Assembly: GCA_947177515.1 (NCBI GenBank)
Contig: CAMWUU010000156.1
Span: forward strand, 1 to 7,778
Reading direction: 5' to 3'
DNA from: an uncultured Lachnospiraceae bacterium
Lineage (GTDB): Bacteria; Bacillota; Clostridia; Lachnospirales; Lachnospiraceae
Length of the DNA: 7,778 nt
The notes below the pieces were generated by a model. The model was not told where the DNA came from. It worked only from the letters and a program-made list of their open reading frames with translations, and made no database searches. The first letter of the stretch is position 1. Each line of letters starts with the position of its first letter. A program made the position numbers and the translations under genes. Of this stretch, positions 6,451 through 7,778 are shown in pieces.

Positions 6451-6969
6451 ATGAATTTTATTGAAATTGCAAAGAAGCGCTTTTCTGTCCGCTGCTATAA
6501 GGACAAAGGGGTCGAGAAAGAGAAGCTGCAAATGATTTTAGAGGCTGCCCATGTAGCTCCGACAGCGGCTAATCTTCAGCCCGTCCGCCTGATTGTTGTA
6601 ACAAGCAGGGAGGGACTTGAAAAAATAGGGAAGGGTGCCAATCTTTATGGTGCACCGCTTGCGGTCATTGTTTGTGCGGATCATGCAAAAGCTTGGGTGC
6701 GCCCGTTTGACAAGAAGCAGACCTCGGATATAGATGCTTCCATACTGACGGATCATATGATGTTGCAGGCAACGGAGTTAGGACTTGGCTCCGTCTGGAT
6801 ATGCTATTTTAATCCGGATGTGATCCGCAGGGAGTTCGGACTTTCGGATAATCTAGAACCGGTTAATATCCTTGCAATTGGATATGCGGATGAGGAGGCG
6901 GCTGACCCAGAACGCCACTTGCAGACTAGGATTCCTGTGAAGGAACTGGTTTCTTATGAAACGATATAA
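6451..6969 (+). CDS. Nitroreductase family protein (FMN-dependent NAD(P)H oxidoreductase)
   Basis: This 172-residue flavoprotein belongs to the nitroreductase family. It has the FMN-phosphate-binding N-terminus KKRFSVRCY (residues 8-16, with R10, S12 and R14), the segment APTAANLQPVR (36-46) that lines the flavin site, the strand-loop ELGLGSVWICYF (109-120), and LAIGYADEEA (141-150). The length matches the short, single-domain members, which work as homodimers in the cytoplasm. They reduce nitro groups, quinones or other electrophiles using NAD(P)H; the natural substrate is unknown. GAGAGGA lies about ten bases before the ATG, slightly far but usable. The divergent HxlR gene suggests induction by oxidative or electrophile stress, as in the Bacillus HypR/nitroreductase pair. 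A strong terminator follows, so it is transcribed alone. Confidence 0.92.
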   Translation: MNFIEIAKKRFSVRCYKDKGVEKEKLQMILEAAHVAPTAANLQPVRLIVVTSREGLEKIGKGANLYGAPLAVIVCADHAKAWVRPFDKKQTSDIDASILTDHMMLQATELGLGSVWICYFNPDVIRREFGLSDNLEPVNILAIGYADEEAADPERHLQTRIPVKELVSYETI

Positions 6970-6984
6970 TGAAAGAAATGTGAA

Positions 6985-7022
6985 ATACGGGGAAAGAGCT
7001 GCTCTTTTCCCGTATATTTTTT
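6985..7022 (+). terminator. Rho-independent terminator of nitroreductase gene
   Basis: ATACGGGGAAAGAG (6985-6998) pairs with CTCTTTTCCCGTAT (7002-7015), with one G-T pair. After one A, six T's follow (7017-7022). The stem lies 16 bases after the stop codon. Confidence 0.85.
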
Positions 7023-7442
7023 ATGATTGCTGATAGTACTGATATTTTTTGCAGACATCAACAAGTAAAATCCACGCCTGCTGTATTGGATGGAGCCAGA
7101 AAGTATTACAGGTAACTTTCATTATGATGATAGGGTACGAAAATGCAGAAGAATTGGGGGGGATGAATCTTTGTTTTATTTCTTTTTTTGCAATATTGCA
7201 GCAAAATATAGGAAGATAAAATATATGTTGTTATTAGACAGGCAAAAAGAAATATAATCTTCTTGTTTAGGTAATATATTGTTGATTTTTATGATAATTT
7301 AAGTAAATTAATAGTTAAAATTGTAGAAGTAATACAGAATATGTCTGTATATATTTTTAATTATTTTATGGCTGGCAATTCAAATTGTTTGAAGCAAAAA
7401 GTTCGCTACAATCTAAGATGGGGATGAATTGCACCCCTGCAC
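7023..7442. other. Non-coding AT-rich spacer, no gene found
   Basis: No frame in this stretch gives a protein-like sequence with a Shine-Dalgarno site. It contains a perfect 12-base palindrome TGCAATATTGCA (7189-7200), a run of seven G's (7156-7162), and a small hairpin ATACAGA/TCTGTAT (7332-7338 with 7344-7350) followed by ATATTTTTAA that could act as a weak terminator. Base composition becomes visibly richer in G and C after about 7410, where the structured segment begins. Confidence 0.5.
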
Positions 7443-7471
7443 TTGCATTTCTTCTAAAACAGTGCTATAAT
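7443..7471 (+). promoter_or_regulatory. Promoter-like sequence ahead of structured segment
   Basis: TTGCAT (7443-7448) and a perfect TATAAT (7466-7471) are 17 bases apart. The -10 box lies inside the small inverted repeat GTGCT-ATAATA-AGCAC (7461-7476). A transcript would start near 7478, just before the run of hairpins, and no protein start is suitably placed downstream. Confidence 0.5.
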
Positions 7472-7676
7472 AAGCACAATGATAAGTATTTTGACTACTG
7501 GATATAGGGGCACGGAGAAATCGAATATGCAAAAACATGCATCTTTCTGTGCGTAAAATATCCGGGAGAAACCGCTTGGCGGACTGAGGTTCGCTTATTT
7601 GTGCGGGATATACTGACCGCTTTGTGCAAGGAGCCATAGTTCCTAAAGTGGTGGGAGCATACCATAAAATCTGGTA

Positions 7677-7706
7677 GCAATATTTTGGCAACAGAAGATC
7701 AGTAAG
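7677..7706 (+). repeat. 30-base sequence recurring at 1502-1531
   Basis: This copy lies in the less structured part of the candidate RNA, between hairpins 2 and 3, and matches the other copy at 25 of 30 positions with only transitions. It is closely followed by ATAATG, and the other copy is followed by AATAATG, so the relationship probably extends further. Confidence 0.45.
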
Positions 7707-7737
7707 ACATAGTATAATGATCTGAATTGAAATAAGG

Positions 7738-7778
7738 CTACTGCAATCCCACTGGCTTTAGACGGTGGGTTAAGGTAG
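7738..7778 (+). other. Terminal hairpin resembling an IS200/IS605 right end
   Basis: CCCACTGGC (7748-7756) pairs with GACGGTGGG (7761-7769) around TTTA, with one mismatch (G7755/A7762) and one G-T pair. An outer stem, CTACT (7738-7742) with GGTAG (7774-7778), closes it at the window edge. Stems topped by GGCTTTAG-like loops are typical of the right ends of IS200/IS605 elements, which also form the 3' part of TnpB guide RNAs. No tnpA or tnpB is visible, so a remnant or non-autonomous copy is possible. The resemblance is by memory only. Confidence 0.35.

Larger units (their letters stand above)
7478..7778 (+). ncRNA. Candidate structured non-coding RNA of unknown family (3' end outside window)
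   Basis: No protein frame is convincing here, but the strand folds into consecutive long hairpins by inspection. Hairpin 1 (7501-7562): GATAT/ATATC closes a stem in which GCACGGAGA (7510-7518) pairs with 7544-7552. A small CCGC-TTG-GCGG hairpin follows at 7572-7582. Hairpin 2 (7606-7663): a compound stem, outer 7606-7614 with 7656-7663, middle ACCGCTTT (7616-7623) with AAAGTGGT (7645-7652), then a five-base bulge and inner AGGAGC-CATA-GTTCCT (7629-7644). Hairpin 3 lies at 7738-7778. A promoter-like TATAAT precedes the segment. I do not recognise the RNA class, and it does not resemble tmRNA, RNase P or SRP RNA as I know them. It could be the omegaRNA part of a lost IS200/IS605 element. No covariation test was possible. 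Confidence 0.45.

Noticed and set aside
7413..7757. Minus-strand frame open for about 115 codons, including a 92-residue ORF
   Set aside because: It has no ATG start, no Shine-Dalgarno site and a protein sequence of no recognisable family. Its length is explained by moderately GC-rich, hairpin-rich DNA. It could still be real, but the RNA structure on the plus strand is the better explanation.
1..7778. CRISPR array or tRNA genes
   Set aside because: No regularly spaced repeats of 25-40 bases and no cloverleaf with a GTTCRANNC T-loop were found on either strand.

Overview
The window looks like chromosomal or accessory DNA of a low-GC Firmicute, probably a gut Clostridia/Lachnospiraceae-type organism. 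This is inferred from AT-rich intergenic DNA, A/T-ending codons, purine-rich Shine-Dalgarno sites and the protein families. No rRNA, tRNA or housekeeping marker is present to confirm it.

Layout from left to right. (1) The 3' part of a class C beta-lactamase-like serine hydrolase runs off the left edge. (2) A strong promoter is followed by a RelB/DinJ-type antitoxin gene with an in-frame stop at codon 4 and no toxin gene after it; this looks like a decaying toxin-antitoxin remnant. (3) Next is a stand-alone class I SAM methyltransferase. (4) A two-gene overlapping operon follows: a second, unrelated class I methyltransferase and a large PLD-nuclease/SF2-helicase protein of the DUF3427-associated type. 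(5) Beyond a large bidirectional terminator lies a divergent pair: an HxlR-family regulator on the minus strand and a nitroreductase on the plus strand, with paired repeats and a promoter between them. (6) The last ~750 bases hold no convincing protein gene. They begin with an AT-rich stretch. From about 7443 there is a promoter-like sequence followed by ~300 bases of nested hairpins, which I interpret as an unrecognised structured RNA. Its last hairpin has the shape of IS200/IS605 right-end or omegaRNA hairpins.

Two sets of genes probably work together. The methyltransferase/helicase pair shares 31 bases and is almost certainly co-translated, which suggests one nucleic-acid-processing function, possibly defence or repair. 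The HxlR/nitroreductase pair resembles the known redox-sensing arrangement in which a DUF24/HxlR regulator controls a neighbouring flavin reductase. The serine hydrolase, antitoxin remnant and first methyltransferase look like unrelated accessory genes.

Several starts were moved from the longest open frame. The serine hydrolase has no start in the window. The second methyltransferase starts at 2638, the helicase at 3195, and the HxlR regulator at 6303, each chosen on its Shine-Dalgarno site.
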